From JBBQVZ01 sp038211015 (lineage in GTDB: Bacteria; Actinomycetota; UBA4738; HRBIN12), in assembly GCA_038211015.1 (NCBI GenBank), contig JBBQVZ010000011.1, forward strand, positions 1-42,889: a stretch of DNA of 42,889 nt. Direction: 5' to 3'. Both the position numbers and the translations under genes were made by a program. Of the stretch, positions 8,116 to 16,707 are shown piece by piece. Positions within the stretch are counted from its first letter, which is position 1. Every line of letters starts with the position of its first letter. The notes beneath the pieces were generated by a model that saw nothing but the letters and a program-made list of their open reading frames with translations, was not told where the DNA came from and made no database searches.

Positions 8116-9056
8116 CCTTCGATCGCACGGCCTCCCGCATCCGCCTGCTGCTCTCGTACCAGCACCGACGAGAGCTCGGCGCCGAACAGGAAGATCCACA
8201 TCGCCAGCCGGATGATCAGGAGCAGTCCGAAGATCCCGCCGATCGTGCCGTAGAGCGATGACCAATGCTCGATCGTGAGGTTGACGAGCACCCCACCGAT
8301 GATCTTCAAGACCGCGAATCCCGCCGTCATGAGGATCGCCCCGGGCAGATGATCGCGCCAGCGGAGCGTCTTGCTCGGCGTGAGCAGCCTGTAGAGGAGC
8401 AGGAAGTACCCGAACTCGATCAGCAGGAGGATCAGCCGGACGACGATCCACACCGGGATCGCGATCGGTCCATGGAGATCGAAGCTCTGGACCAGGGCGC
8501 CGACGACCAATCCACCGATCACGACGGCGCCGAGCACGACCGTGATCAACACGGCGCGGAACCGGTTCACCACGCTCCGGCGCCTCACGCCGAAGACCCT
8601 CGAGAGTGCACGTTCAGCGTGGCTCGACAGCACCGACGCGGCCCACAGAGCACCGATCAACCCGACGAAACCGATGTCGGCCCGAGCCTGAAGTTGCTCC
8701 CGGAGCGAGTCCAGACCCACCGCGGAGAGTCCCGGGATGGCGGCGATCAGCTCCTGGAACCAGTCCGACCGGCCGACGCTCGTGACCGCGGTGCCTGCGA
8801 GCCAGAACCCCACGAGGAGAAGGGGCAGGAGCGAGAGGAAGGTGGCGTAGGTGAGGGCGGCGGCCTGCGTGCTCACGTCGTCGACCCGGCTCTTCCCGTG
8901 CACCTCGACCGCCACCTGCGCCGACCGGAGGATGCGCGTTTGCACGCGGGGGGTGAAGCGACCGAGCTGCACCGAGACCCACTGGAGCAGCCGCAGGAGC
9001 CAGGTCCCTCCGAGGTCGCGGAGCCAACGGGTCGCTCGCTGTACTAGCGTTCCCAT
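8109..9056 (-). CDS. YihY/BrkB-family inner-membrane protein
   Basis: 315 aa with about six membrane segments after an amphipathic N-terminus. Recognisable family blocks are AALTYATFLSLLPLLLVGF, IGALWAASVLSSHAERALSRVFG (in pieces) and LPGAILMTAGFAVLKI. The family was once mislabelled ribonuclease BN; its transport or envelope role is unknown. ATG at 9056 was preferred over GTG at 9074, although neither has a clear ribosome site. It is divergent from the acetyltransferase gene and convergent with the HD gene. Confidence 0.8.
   Translation of the reverse strand: MGTLVQRATRWLRDLGGTWLLRLLQWVSVQLGRFTPRVQTRILRSAQVAVEVHGKSRVDDVSTQAAALTYATFLSLLPLLLVGFWLAGTAVTSVGRSDWFQELIAAIPGLSAVGLDSLREQLQARADIGFVGLIGALWAASVLSSHAERALSRVFGVRRRSVVNRFRAVLITVVLGAVVIGGLVVGALVQSFDLHGPIAIPVWIVVRLILLLIEFGYFLLLYRLLTPSKTLRWRDHLPGAILMTAGFAVLKIIGGVLVNLTIEHWSSLYGTIGGIFGLLLIIRLAMWIFLFGAELSSVLVREQQADAGGRAIEGV
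9045..9050 (+). promoter_or_regulatory. putative -10 TAGCGT for the acetyltransferase gene
   Basis: TAGCGT lies 41 nt before the ATG at 9092, which would give a leader of about 35 nt carrying the strong GAGGAGG ribosome site. It overlaps the first codons of the divergent yihY-like gene. Confidence 0.35.
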
Positions 9057-9091
9057 GTGAGCCAAGCTTCGCACGGGGTCGAGGAGGCAGC

Positions 9092-9574
9092 ATGAACATC
9101 AGACCGGCTACCCAGGAAGACGTCGATTTCCTCCAGAAGATGCTGTACGAGGCCGCCCGGTGGAACCCCGACTGGCCGCGTGAACCCATGGAGGAGGTGC
9201 TGGCCGAGCCCATGGTCACCCGCTACCACGAGGGATGGGGGCGTCCCGGGGACGCGGGAGTGATCGCGGAGCTCGACGATGTCCCCGTCGCCGCTGCCTG
9301 GTACCGCCTGTTCACCGCGGATGCCCCCGGCTACGGGTTCGTCGACGAGAAGATCCCCGAGCTCGGCCTGGCCGTGGAGCCGCTCCACCGGCGGAAGGGG
9401 ATCGGCGGGATCCTGCTCCGGGCGCTCATGGTCCAGGCCCGCGAGGAAGGGTTCCAGGCGCTCTCGCTCTCGGTCGCCGTGCACAACCGCTCGCGGATGA
9501 TGTACCAGCGGGTGGGGTTCGAACGCCTCGAGGAGGACGACGGCGGATCCTGGATCATGGTCGTGAACCTCTGA
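9092..9574 (+). CDS. GNAT-family N-acetyltransferase
   Basis: 160 aa. The acetyl-CoA binding segment LGLAVEPLHRRKGIGGILL carries the R/QxxGxG/A loop, followed by the amphipathic helix and ALSLSVAVHNRSRMMYQRVGF, the usual motif B with the NxxAxxxYxxxGF pattern. The N-terminus NIRPATQEDVDFLQ is typical. The acceptor substrate cannot be read from sequence. GAGGAGG is 6-7 nt before the ATG, so the start is secure. It stands alone between a divergent and a convergent membrane-protein gene. Confidence 0.9.
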   Translation: MNIRPATQEDVDFLQKMLYEAARWNPDWPREPMEEVLAEPMVTRYHEGWGRPGDAGVIAELDDVPVAAAWYRLFTADAPGYGFVDEKIPELGLAVEPLHRRKGIGGILLRALMVQAREEGFQALSLSVAVHNRSRMMYQRVGFERLEEDDGGSWIMVVNL

Positions 9575-9599
9575 GCGAGGGACCGACGATCCGACCCGT

Positions 9600-10271
9600 C
9601 TACGGCTCCGCTCGCCCGGCGGAGCGCGCCCGGTCGAGGGCCGCGTACTCCTCGCGGACCTGACGCCACCTCCGGATCACCCACCACACGCCTCCGATGA
9701 CGATGGCGGCGGCGATCGCCCAGGCGACCGGCCGGATCACCTTCTCGGCGGCGCCCCAGTTGTCTCCCAATGTGTAGCCGATCCAGGCCAGGGCGAACGT
9801 CCACGGCAGACACCCCAGGACCGTGTAGAACGTGAACTTCACGACGTCCATCCGCGCGACGCCTGCCGGGACGCTGATGAACGTCCGAACGACCGGCAGG
9901 AGGCGCGAGACGAAGACCGTCACCTCGCCGTGGCGCTCGAACCAGGCGTGGGCACGATCCACTTCGTGTGGGCGGATCAGCAGGTACCTGCCGAACCGGT
10001 CCACCAAAGGCCTTCCACCCACGGCGCCGGCCCCGTAGGCGAGCCACGACCCCACGACGTTGCCCGCGGTGCCGGCCATGACCACCCAGAACAGGTCCAA
10101 CTCCCGACCGGCGGCGACGAACCCGGCGCTGGCGAGCGCCCCGCCGAACAGCATCGTGACCTCGGACGGGATGGGGATGCACGCCGACTCCAGGAGCATG
10201 AGGAGGAAGATCGCCAGGTAGCCGTAGCGAACCAGCTCGTTCGTGACGAAGTCGGTGAAGAGGGCGAGCAC
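9600..10271 (-). CDS. DedA-family membrane protein
   Basis: 223 aa with a DedA/VTT fold. Diagnostic motifs are ESACIPIPSEVTML near residue 30, GNVVGSWLAYGAG, and RLLPVVRTFISVPAGVARM with the conserved FxRxxPxxRTxxxxxAG pattern. Bacterial DedA proteins act in the inner membrane as proton-dependent transporters or lipid-carrier flippases (undecaprenyl phosphate for some members). GTG at 10271 was chosen because GGAG sits five bases upstream and the longer frame to 10421 is compositionally odd and contains promoter-like DNA. A TAGGCT hexamer (10306-10301, minus strand) could be the -10. Confidence 0.85.
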   Translation of the reverse strand: MLALFTDFVTNELVRYGYLAIFLLMLLESACIPIPSEVTMLFGGALASAGFVAAGRELDLFWVVMAGTAGNVVGSWLAYGAGAVGGRPLVDRFGRYLLIRPHEVDRAHAWFERHGEVTVFVSRLLPVVRTFISVPAGVARMDVVKFTFYTVLGCLPWTFALAWIGYTLGDNWGAAEKVIRPVAWAIAAAIVIGGVWWVIRRWRQVREEYAALDRARSAGRAEP

Positions 10272-10430
10272 GATCGCTCCATCGGTCTGGGGAAGGTCCG
10301 AGCCTAACAGCGGCACGGGGAATAATGGCCTCCCCGGCGCCGTTCTGGGCGATGTCGAAGCCACCCACCGGCGCCCCCCGCTCCACGTCGCCGTCGGCCG
10401 CGGTGGTACCTTCGCCGCCAAGGATGTCGT

Positions 10431-10460
10431 TTGACACCCTTTCCCCGAGCCCAGTAAAGG
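10431..10460 (+). promoter_or_regulatory. topA promoter: TTGACA - 18 bp - TAAAGG
   Basis: TTGACA at 10431-10436 is a perfect consensus -35, and TAAAGG at 10455-10460 follows after 18 bp. Initiation about 7-10 nt on would fall at or just before the ATG at 10471, so topA may be leaderless. This is the clearest two-box promoter in the window. Confidence 0.6.
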
Positions 10461-10470
10461 TTCGTTGCGT

Positions 10471-13038
10471 ATGCCGAAAACCCTGGTCGTCGTCGAATCG
10501 CCCGCGAAGGCGAAGACGATCGAGAAGTACCTGGGCGGTGACTACACCGTCCGGGCCTCCTATGGGCACATCCGTGACCTGCCGAAGAGCCAGCTCGGGG
10601 TGGACGTGGAGCACGACTTCGAACCCGCGTACATGGTCCCCGAGGAGTCCGAGCGCCACGTCCGGGAGCTGAAGGCGGCCCACAAGAAGGTCGACGACCT
10701 GGTCCTCGCGACGGACTACGACCGCGAGGGCGAGGCCATCGCGTTCCACGTGGCGACGATCCTGGGGGTCTCGCCCGATGTGGCGAAGCGCGTGACGTTC
10801 ACCGAGATCACGAAGGACGCCATCTTGGAGGCGTTCCGCCAGCCTCGAGAGATCGACATGAAGCTCGTCGACGCGCAGCAGGCCCGGCGCGTCCTGGATC
10901 GCCTGGTCGGATACCGGATCTCGCCCCTGCTGTGGAAGCGGGTGCGCCCGGGGCTCTCCGCGGGGCGCGTCCAGTCCGTCGCCGTGCGTCTGATCGTCGA
11001 ACGCGAACGAGAGATCCAGGCGTTCAACCCGATCGAGTACTGGAGCGTCGACGTCCGGCTCACGCCCGACGGCGACCCCCAGCCGTTCCTCGCCCGCCTG
11101 GTCGAGGTGCCCGAGGGGAAGGTCGCCGCCTCGCCCGACAAGAAGGGCGTGCACCTGGGGGCCGAGGCCGACGCGGCGCAGCATGTCGAACGGCTGAACC
11201 GCTCCGCCTACCGCGTCAAGAACGTGGAGCGCAAGGAGCGCAAGCGCTCGCCTGCTCCGCCGTTCACCACGTCGACCCTGCAGCAGGAGGCGGCGCGCAA
11301 GCTCGGGTTCTCGGCGCGCAAGACCATGACCCTCGCCCAGCGGCTGTACGAGGGTGTGGATCTCCCGGGTGAGGGCACGGTCGGCCTCATCACCTATATG
11401 AGGACCGACTCCTTGAACATCGCCGATTCCGCGCTGCGCGAGATCGCCGAGCTGGTCAAGACGGAATACGGTCAGGCGTACTCGCTCGACGAGCCGCGTC
11501 GGTACAAGACCAAGTCGCGGAGCGCGCAGGAGGCGCACGAGGCCGTCCGCCCCACATCGGTGCTCCGCACGCCCGACCTGATGAGCCGGATCCTCGAGTC
11601 CGACCAGCTGCGCCTGTACCGACTGATCTGGCAGCGAACGGTCGCGACGCAGGTCGCCGACGCCCGCTTCAACCAGGTGGGCATCGATATCGAGGCGCTC
11701 GCGCAGGACGCGGCCGGCGACGTGCGGTACAGGCTGCGCGCGACCGGTCAGACGCTCGTATTCGACGGGTTCATCCGCATCTACAAGGAGGGGCGCGACG
11801 ATCAGGTGGATCCCGACGCCGAGTCGATGCTGCCAGAGCTCACCGTCGAGCAGGTCCTTCGGATGCTGGAGGTGCTGCCGGAACAGCACTTCACGCAGCC
11901 GCCGCCGCGTTTCTCGGAGGCATCGCTCGTGAAGACGCTCGAGGAGCTGGGGATCGGTCGTCCCTCCACGTACGCGTCGATCATCTCGACGATCCAGGAC
12001 CGCGGGTACGTCCGCTTGGAGGAGAAGCGCTTCCACCCCGAGGACGTCGGCATGGTCGTGACCGACAAGCTCATCGAACACTTCCCCGACGTGGTCGACG
12101 TCAACTTCACCGCGCACATGGAGGACGAGCTCGACGATATCGCCGAAGGCGGCATCGGGTGGACACAGGTGCTGCACGAGTTCAACGAGCCGTTCCAGCG
12201 GGCGCTCGAGAAGGCCGAGCACTCGTTCGAGCGCTACGAGGAAGAGCTGGACGAGCTCTGCCCGCTCTGTCCCAAGGAGGGCCGCGAGCCGGGCAAGCTC
12301 CAGGTCAAGCTGGGCCGGTTCGGCAAGTTCATCGGCTGTCCGAACTATCCGGAGTGCCGCTACATCCGCAACATGGACGGGAGCGAGCGCCCGGAGCCCG
12401 TGCTGCTGGACGAGACCTGTCCCGAGTGCGGCGTCCACAAGCTCCAGGAGCGGGTCGGCCGGTTCGGTCCCTTCGTGGGCTGCAGCGGCTACCCCGAGTG
12501 CCGCTACATCCGCAAGGATCCGCCGGTCTCAACGGGGGTGACGTGCCCCGAGTGCAAGCAGGGCGAGCTGGTCGAACGCAAGAACCGGTTCGGGGCCCCG
12601 TTCTATAGCTGCGACCGTTATCCGGAGTGCACGCTCGCGGTGAGCAACCCGCCGATCAAGGACCACCCGTGTCCGGAGTGCGGTTCGCTCCTGCTGCAAC
12701 GGCCGAAGAGCGTCAAGTGCTGGAGCTGTGGCGCCGAGCTCGACTTGGACTTCCACGTGACGAAGGAAGGCGATCCCGAGGCCGAGGCGGCGGTGCGCGC
12801 CGCCAAGGCGGCGGCACGCGAGGCGCGGGCGAAGGCGAAGAAGAAGCCGGCGGCCAAGAGGACATCGGGCCAAAGGACATCGGGGAAGAAGACCGCTGCG
12901 AAGCGGACCGCCGCGAAGCGCAAACCTGTCGCGAAGCGGAAGCCGGCCGCCAAGAAGGAACCGGCGGCCAAGCAGGTGAGCGCCGCCTCATCCGGCTCCG
13001 CGGCGCTCGCGGTCGTGCCCGACGCACCGGAGGCCTAG
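10471..13038 (+). CDS. topA: DNA topoisomerase I with four C-terminal zinc ribbons and a Lys-rich tail
   Basis: 855 aa. The TOPRIM domain opens KTLVVVESPAKAKTIEKYLG and carries ATDYDREGEAIAFH; the active-site tyrosine is Y309 in GLITYMRTDS. GRPSTYASIISTIQDRGYV marks the later core. Four Cys4 ribbons follow from about residue 595 (CPLCPKEG...CPNYPEC, CPECGVH...CSGYPEC, CPECKQG...CDRYPEC, CPECGS...CWSCG), then a tail of about 80 residues rich in Lys, Ala and Pro with KRTSG/KRTAAK repeats. It relaxes negative supercoils. Actinobacterial TopoI often has a basic tail, but many members (for example mycobacterial) lack the zinc ribbons, so this is the zinc-containing type. A TTG six bases upstream is the only alternative start. 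First gene of a topA-MFS::tmk-holB run. Confidence 0.97.
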   Translation: MPKTLVVVESPAKAKTIEKYLGGDYTVRASYGHIRDLPKSQLGVDVEHDFEPAYMVPEESERHVRELKAAHKKVDDLVLATDYDREGEAIAFHVATILGVSPDVAKRVTFTEITKDAILEAFRQPREIDMKLVDAQQARRVLDRLVGYRISPLLWKRVRPGLSAGRVQSVAVRLIVEREREIQAFNPIEYWSVDVRLTPDGDPQPFLARLVEVPEGKVAASPDKKGVHLGAEADAAQHVERLNRSAYRVKNVERKERKRSPAPPFTTSTLQQEAARKLGFSARKTMTLAQRLYEGVDLPGEGTVGLITYMRTDSLNIADSALREIAELVKTEYGQAYSLDEPRRYKTKSRSAQEAHEAVRPTSVLRTPDLMSRILESDQLRLYRLIWQRTVATQVADARFNQVGIDIEALAQDAAGDVRYRLRATGQTLVFDGFIRIYKEGRDDQVDPDAESMLPELTVEQVLRMLEVLPEQHFTQPPPRFSEASLVKTLEELGIGRPSTYASIISTIQDRGYVRLEEKRFHPEDVGMVVTDKLIEHFPDVVDVNFTAHMEDELDDIAEGGIGWTQVLHEFNEPFQRALEKAEHSFERYEEELDELCPLCPKEGREPGKLQVKLGRFGKFIGCPNYPECRYIRNMDGSERPEPVLLDETCPECGVHKLQERVGRFGPFVGCSGYPECRYIRKDPPVSTGVTCPECKQGELVERKNRFGAPFYSCDRYPECTLAVSNPPIKDHPCPECGSLLLQRPKSVKCWSCGAELDLDFHVTKEGDPEAEAAVRAAKAAAREARAKAKKKPAAKRTSGQRTSGKKTAAKRTAAKRKPVAKRKPAAKKEPAAKQVSAASSGSAALAVVPDAPEA

Positions 13039-13044
13039 CGGCCC

Positions 13045-15096
13045 GTGTCCAGCATCGCCGACGAGGTCGCCGCGCTCCGCGGAACCAAGTCGGCCACCCT
13101 CAAGGACCTACTGATCCACCCCGGGTTCTCGCGCCTGCTGGCGGCGATGACGGTGTCGTCCCTGGGCGATTGGGTCGGGTTCGTCGCGGTGACGTCGCTC
13201 GTCGCTCGTCTCGGCGGGACCGCAGCCGGATTCGCGGTCGGCGGCGTGATGACCGCTCGGATGCTTCCCGCGATCCTGTTCGGCCCCCTCGCAGGCGTGC
13301 TGGTCGACCGGTTCGACCGCAAGCAGATCATGATCGTGGCCGACGTCGCGCGCGGCGTCATGTACGGCTCGATGGCGTTCGTCGGAGAGCTCTGGCTGAT
13401 CTTCCTGCTCTCGTTCGTGATCGAGTGCTTCTCGCTCCTGTGGACGCCGGCGCGGGACGCGTCGCTGCCCAACCTGGTGCCGCGGCGACAGCTCGCGAAC
13501 GCGAACTCGATCGGCCTGATCAGTACGTACGGCACGCTGCCGCTCGGCGGCGCGATCTTCGCGCTTCTGGCCGGGTTCAGCTCGTGGATCGCCGCGCGTG
13601 CGCCCTACTTCGGGTCGCACAAGGAGAGCCTGGCGCTCCTGCTCGACGCAGGGACGTTCGCGTTCTCAGCGTTCATGGTGAGTCGCGTGCCGATCCGCAC
13701 TCCGGCGGGCCGGTCGATGGGCAGGTTCGACCTGTCGCGTGTGTGGAGGGACGTGCGCGACGGTGTCCGGTTCCTCCGGGAGGACTCGATCGCGTCGGCG
13801 ATGACCGGCGGGATCGTGATCGCGTTCGCCGCCGTCGGCGCGGTGCTCGCGCTCGGTCCGATCTTCGTGAACACGACGTTGCACGCCGGCACGGCCGGGT
13901 GGGGCATCGTCGTCGTGGCGTTCGGCGTCGGCATGGCGATCGGGATGGCAGGCACGAACGAGGTCGCCAAGATCGTGGAGCGCGACCTCGCGTTCGTGTG
14001 GTCGCTGGTCGCGGCGGCGGGGGCGCTCTTCGTCCTGGCCGCCATGCCGAACCTGGGACTCGCCGCGGTCGTGACCGTGTGGCTTGGTCTGTTCTGCGGC
14101 CTGGCCTGGGTGAGCGGCTACACGCTCCTGCAGGAGAACGTCGAGGACGAGTTCCGCGGACGGACCTTCGGCTCGCTCACGGTGCTCTCGCGCCTGGGGC
14201 TCTTCCTGTCGCTCACGGTGTTCCCTATCCTGTCCAACGTCTATGGCGTCAACCACGAGCTCCACATCGGCGGTCAGCGCTTCGATCTCGCGGGCACGCG
14301 GCTGGCGCTCTGGACCGCGGGACTGCTGGCGCTCGGCGCCGGTCTCAACACCCGCCGGTTGTTGCGGCGACACCGGCTTTCCCGGCCACAACCCCTCACG
14401 CTCGTGCCGAAGCTGAAGCGGCCGCCGGCCACCGGGCTGTTCATCGCGCTCGAGGGCGTGGAGGGTGCGGGCAAGGGCACCCAGATCCGGCTGGCCGAGG
14501 AGTACATCCGGTCGCTCGGTCTGGACGTGCTGGTGACGCGCGAGCCCGGGGGGACGGCGCTCGGGGAGCAGATCCGTCAGGTGCTGCTCGACCCCAAGAC
14601 CGGGAAGCTCGACGCGCGGGCCGAGGCGCTGTTGTTCGCCGCGAGCCGCGCGCAGACGGTCACGTCGGTCATCCGGCCGGCGCTCGCCGAAGGCAAGATC
14701 GTCCTCTCCGATCGCTACGTCGACTCGTCGCTCGCGTACCAGGGGTGGGCGCGCGGCCTTGGCGAGCAGGACGTGCTGACGTTGAACGTGTGGGCGACGC
14801 AGGGCCTCTTCCCGGACCTGGTGATCCTGCTGCACGTCGAGCCCGAGCTGGGGTTGCTCCGCTCGACGGAAACGCCCGATCGGATGGAGCTGGAGGGGCA
14901 GGACTTCCACGCGAAGGTGTCCGACGCGTACCTGAAGATCGCCGAGGAGCATCCGGAGCGGTTCGTCGTGGTGGACGCCGACAAGCCTCCGGCAGAGGTC
15001 TTCGAGGGCGTGAAGGAAGCGTTGCAGCGCGTGCTGAAGGACCGCGAGGACGACCCCGCGCGGCCCGCGGGCGGCTCGGTCGGCCCGGCCGGGTAG
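13045..15096 (+). CDS. tmk: MFS permease-like domain fused to thymidylate kinase
   Basis: 683 aa. Residues about 25-450 form a 12-segment MFS-type membrane domain (FGPLAGVLVDRFDRKQIMI is the loop 2-3 signature). Residues about 465-680 form a complete thymidylate kinase: P-loop EGVEGAGKGTQ from residue 470, TREPGGTALGEQIR, DR motif in LSDRYVDSSLAYQG, and PDLVILLHVEPELGL. It phosphorylates dTMP to dTDP; the role of the membrane half is unknown. The fusion is known in Streptomyces and relatives next to topA. The frame is continuous across the junction. GTG start six bases after the topA stop; GGAGG lies 11 nt upstream. The stop doubles as part of the holB -10. Confidence 0.93.
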   Translation: MSSIADEVAALRGTKSATLKDLLIHPGFSRLLAAMTVSSLGDWVGFVAVTSLVARLGGTAAGFAVGGVMTARMLPAILFGPLAGVLVDRFDRKQIMIVADVARGVMYGSMAFVGELWLIFLLSFVIECFSLLWTPARDASLPNLVPRRQLANANSIGLISTYGTLPLGGAIFALLAGFSSWIAARAPYFGSHKESLALLLDAGTFAFSAFMVSRVPIRTPAGRSMGRFDLSRVWRDVRDGVRFLREDSIASAMTGGIVIAFAAVGAVLALGPIFVNTTLHAGTAGWGIVVVAFGVGMAIGMAGTNEVAKIVERDLAFVWSLVAAAGALFVLAAMPNLGLAAVVTVWLGLFCGLAWVSGYTLLQENVEDEFRGRTFGSLTVLSRLGLFLSLTVFPILSNVYGVNHELHIGGQRFDLAGTRLALWTAGLLALGAGLNTRRLLRRHRLSRPQPLTLVPKLKRPPATGLFIALEGVEGAGKGTQIRLAEEYIRSLGLDVLVTREPGGTALGEQIRQVLLDPKTGKLDARAEALLFAASRAQTVTSVIRPALAEGKIVLSDRYVDSSLAYQGWARGLGEQDVLTLNVWATQGLFPDLVILLHVEPELGLLRSTETPDRMELEGQDFHAKVSDAYLKIAEEHPERFVVVDADKPPAEVFEGVKEALQRVLKDREDDPARPAGGSVGPAG

Positions 15097-15099
15097 CAT
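15094..15099 (+). promoter_or_regulatory. putative -10 TAGCAT overlapping the tmk stop, for leaderless holB
   Basis: The tmk stop TAG extends to TAGCAT, followed by six bases and the holB GTG. It is the second copy of GGGTAGCATC in the window with exactly the same 6-nt gap as in front of the kimA-like gene at 5165. Confidence 0.5.
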
Positions 15100-15105
15100 C
15101 GCGAC

Positions 15106-16218
15106 GTGAGCGCCGTCCTCGATCGAGTGCCCGGGCAGGACGCCGCCATGGCGTTCCTGACGGGAGCGGCGGAGCGGCCCCACCACGCATACGTGTTCGC
15201 CGGTCCGGAGGGATCCGGCAAGTCGATCGCAGCCCGGGCGTTCGTCGCCGCGCTGCTGTGTCCGGAGGGTGGCTGCGGCGCGTGCCGCGCGTGCCGGCTG
15301 GTCATGGAGGATCACCATCCCAACGTGTTCCTGGTGGAGCCCGAGGGTCGCGACATCCACGTGGACACCATCCGCGAGGAGGTCTGGACGCCGGCGTACC
15401 GGACGGCTCCCGAACCCGGTCGCAAGGTGTTCCTGATCCGCGAGGCCGACCGCCTGTCGCCGGCCGCGGCGGACACGCTCCTCAAGGTGCTCGAGGAACC
15501 GCCGGCCGACTCCGTTCTGCTGCTGATGTCGGCCCGCGCCCACGAGCTGCCGGACACCGTGTTGTCCCGGTGCCACGTGGTCACGTTCACGGCGCTGTCC
15601 GAGATGTTCGTCGTCGAGGTGCTCGTCGGAGAAGGCGTCGACGAGACGCGCGCACGGCTCGCGGCACGACTGGCCGGCGGGAACCTGGGCCGTGCGCGGC
15701 GGCTCGCCGCCGCGGCCGACGGCCTGCGGTTCCGAGAGGCCGCCGAGCGGGCCGTTACGCTCGCCTCTGAGGGCCCTACCGGGGCGCTCGAGGCCGCCGA
15801 CATCGTGCTGGCCGCCGCGGCCGAGTACAAGAAGGGACTGAAGGCGGAGCTCGAGACGGCGCTCGCGCCGTTCGTGGACGGGAAGGGACGCCCCGAGGAC
15901 GCGTACCGCGGCGCCATCAAGCGCATCGAGACGCGGTTCCATCGGCGTGAGCGGCGAGCGGAGCGCGACTACGTCGACTGGGAGCTGTTGGCGGTGTCGT
16001 CGCTCCTGCGCGATCGGATCGCCGGCGCCATCGGCGGAGGACCCGAGCTCTTCATGAATCCCGACCTGGTGCCGGACGACCGGTTGAGCGTCGTCCGGGC
16101 CGCCCGCGGGCTCGCGGGGATCGAGCAGGCCCGGGCGGATCTGGCGGAGGATCTCAACCTCAACCCGCGTCTCCTGCTCGAGCGCGCCTTCCTCCGTCTG
16201 GCCGAGCTCGCCGCGTAG
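15106..16218 (+). CDS. holB: DNA polymerase III delta' subunit
   Basis: 370 aa. Clamp-loader AAA+ fold: Walker A GPEGSGKS at 33-40, the Cys4 zinc module formed by C52, C57, C60 and C63 (CPEGGCGACRAC), the sensor region VFLIREADRLSPAAADTLLKVLEEPP split by the usual LLKxLEEPP signature, and LSRCHVV, the SRC arginine-finger-type motif. It is part of the gamma/tau complex that loads the sliding clamp. Gene order topA-tmk-holB is shared with Streptomyces as I recall it. The GTG start has no ribosome site and is preceded by TAGCAT. Confidence 0.95.
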   Translation: MSAVLDRVPGQDAAMAFLTGAAERPHHAYVFAGPEGSGKSIAARAFVAALLCPEGGCGACRACRLVMEDHHPNVFLVEPEGRDIHVDTIREEVWTPAYRTAPEPGRKVFLIREADRLSPAAADTLLKVLEEPPADSVLLLMSARAHELPDTVLSRCHVVTFTALSEMFVVEVLVGEGVDETRARLAARLAGGNLGRARRLAAAADGLRFREAAERAVTLASEGPTGALEAADIVLAAAAEYKKGLKAELETALAPFVDGKGRPEDAYRGAIKRIETRFHRRERRAERDYVDWELLAVSSLLRDRIAGAIGGGPELFMNPDLVPDDRLSVVRAARGLAGIEQARADLAEDLNLNPRLLLERAFLRLAELAA

Positions 16219-16237
16219 CCTCGCAGCCTGCGGAAAT

Positions 16238-16253
16238 GTGGTGCTGGCACCAC
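16238..16253. promoter_or_regulatory. 16-bp near-perfect palindrome between holB and the orphan receiver gene
   Basis: GTGGTGC-TG-GCACCAC lies 20 nt after the holB stop and about 45 nt before the receiver gene. Its two-base centre makes it look more like a dimer operator than a terminator loop, though it could also end the holB transcript. No U-run follows. Confidence 0.35.
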
Positions 16254-16296
16254 TGGCGACGCGTCCACTCCGTGGGACGCTAGGTGCGGAGATGCC

Positions 16297-16683
16297 ATGA
16301 CCGTTCGCGTATTGATCGTCGACGACCAGGAGCCGTTCCGGATGGCCGCCCGCATGGTGGTGGAGGCCACGGAGGGCTTCGACGTCGTGGGCGAGGCCGA
16401 GTCCGGCGAGGAGTCCGTGACGATGGCTGCCGAGCTTGCCCCCGACCTCGTCCTGATGGACGTGAACCTTCCCGGCATCAACGGCCTGGACGCGACGCGG
16501 CAGATCCTGGCCGGTGCGGGGCCGGGATCGAACGCCGTGGTCGTGCTGCTGCTGTCCACGTACGAGGAGGACGAGTACGCGCCCCGTGCCGCGGAGTGCG
16601 GCGCCGCCGCCTACATCCCCAAAGCCGTCTTCGGCCCGGACCGACTCGAAGCCGCCTGGGCCTCCGCGACCGGCGCCGCCTGA
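16297..16683 (+). CDS. stand-alone receiver-domain response regulator
   Basis: 128 aa, receiver domain only. The acidic pair is in IVDDQEPF, the phosphoacceptor Asp in LVLMDVNLPGINGLDAT, the Ser in LLLSTYEED and the Lys in AAYIPKAVFGP, so the phosphorylation site is intact. There is no output domain, as in CheY-like or phosphorelay proteins. The receiver resembles NarL-family ones, which suggests it derives from a LuxR-type regulator that lost its HTH. No kinase is adjacent; the nearest are those from 22426 on. ATG has a CGGAG site 5 nt upstream and a TAGGTG-like hexamer at 16281. Confidence 0.85.
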   Translation: MTVRVLIVDDQEPFRMAARMVVEATEGFDVVGEAESGEESVTMAAELAPDLVLMDVNLPGINGLDATRQILAGAGPGSNAVVVLLLSTYEEDEYAPRAAECGAAAYIPKAVFGPDRLEAAWASATGAA

Positions 16684-16694
16684 TCGGCGGCGCC
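16672..16694. terminator. perfect 9-bp GC hairpin with the stop codon in its loop
   Basis: GGCGCCGCC-TGATC-GGCGGCGCC. The TGA stop of the receiver gene forms most of the loop. It lies between convergent genes and could serve both directions; no U-run follows, which is common in high-GC actinobacteria. Confidence 0.55.
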
Positions 16695-16707
16695 TGCCCG
16701 ACGCTCG

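Noticed and set aside
9331..12438. 1035-codon open frame antisense to topA, the GNAT gene and dedA
   Set aside because: It crosses several well-supported genes, has no family motifs, and its His/Arg/Leu/Val/Asp-rich composition is what the opposite strand of high-GC codons gives.
12627..15770. 1047-codon plus-strand frame across topA, MFS::tmk and holB
   Set aside because: Arg/Gly-dominated translation with no domains; shadow of three genuine genes in another frame.
13666..15942. 758-codon minus-strand frame opposite tmk and holB
   Set aside because: Antisense shadow of genes with complete catalytic motifs.
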